Shown here: positions 5,211-5,261 of the stretch, one piece after another
Layout: every line of letters begins with the position of its first letter
Numbering within the stretch: the stretch's first letter is position 1
Assembly: GCA_964614095.1 (NCBI GenBank)
Contig: CAZTJO010000056.1
Coordinates: 1-5,261, forward strand
Origin: CAZWKX01 sp964614095
GTDB taxonomy: Bacteria; Actinomycetota; Acidimicrobiia; Spongiisociales; UBA11373
DNA length: 5,261 nt
Direction: 5' to 3'
Notes under the pieces: model-generated
Told to the model about the DNA's origin: nothing
What the model saw: only the letters and a program-made list of their open reading frames with translations
Databases searched by the model: none
Program-made: the position numbers and the translations under genes

Positions 5211-5261
5211 GTGCGCCAGGCAAAGCCTGCGAGATCCAGTTGGTTGAGAAGCCAACCTGAC
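5211..5261 (+). mobile_element. Probable 5' end of a bacterial group II intron (continues past the window)
   Basis: The segment begins GTGCGCC, fitting the GUGYG consensus at group II intron 5' ends. Two hairpins follow: CAGGC-AAA-GCCTG (5217-5229), and a stem pairing GTTGG (5239-5243) with CCAAC (5252-5256), extended to a GAGA tetraloop of the GNRA type (5246-5249). A GATCCAG stretch lies between them. This is how domain I of many bacterial introns starts. The reverse transcriptase/maturase gene and domains V-VI would lie to the right, outside the window, so the call rests on about 50 bp. Confidence 0.55.

Noticed and set aside
1..5261. CRISPR array, tRNA or rRNA genes
   Set aside because: No regularly spaced direct repeats and no cloverleaf or rRNA-like sequence were seen.

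Overview
The window carries a three-gene operon-like cluster for a molybdenum hydroxylase of the xanthine dehydrogenase / 4-hydroxybenzoyl-CoA reductase superfamily. Mobile-DNA debris lies on its left and a probable group II intron begins at its right edge. The genes are typical of metabolically versatile bacteria, often anaerobes that degrade aromatic or heterocyclic compounds. Moderate GC, AT-rich spacers and the gene style would fit Desulfobacterota or a similar anaerobe, but nothing here fixes the taxon.

Left region (1-905): the window opens inside the 3' end of an IS200/IS605-type transposase gene on the + strand (stop at 75-77). It is followed by two small hairpins that look like the right end of that element. 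Directly after this end, at about 135, a minus-strand IS1634-like (IS4 superfamily) DDE transposase begins in mid-gene. It runs back to its start at 844 and is broken by an in-frame TGA at 314-316. The picture is an old IS1634-type copy that decayed and was interrupted by an IS200-type element. A 7-bp inverted repeat at 879-903 may lie near the outer tip of the older element.

Central region (about 906-4931): after a 190-bp AT-rich leader come three + strand genes. They are the molybdopterin-binding large subunit (1095-3377, 760 aa), the FAD-binding medium subunit (3380-4273, 297 aa) and the [2Fe-2S] small subunit (4449-4931, 160 aa from the preferred start). Together they would form an L/M/S molybdo-flavo-iron-sulfur enzyme. 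Substrate would be hydroxylated or reductively dehydroxylated at the Mo cofactor, and electrons would pass through the two [2Fe-2S] clusters and FAD to or from an external carrier. The first two genes are 2 bp apart. The third sits after a 175-bp spacer that shares an exact 13-bp word with the leader of the first gene and contains a degenerate REP-like palindrome. The substrate cannot be read from sequence, and the Mo-pocket motifs depart from the usual consensus.

Right region (4932-5261): no convincing protein gene. It holds a nested palindrome (5020-5091) and, from 5211 to the edge, a GTGCG start followed by two hairpins, which resembles the 5' end of a bacterial group II intron continuing outside the window.
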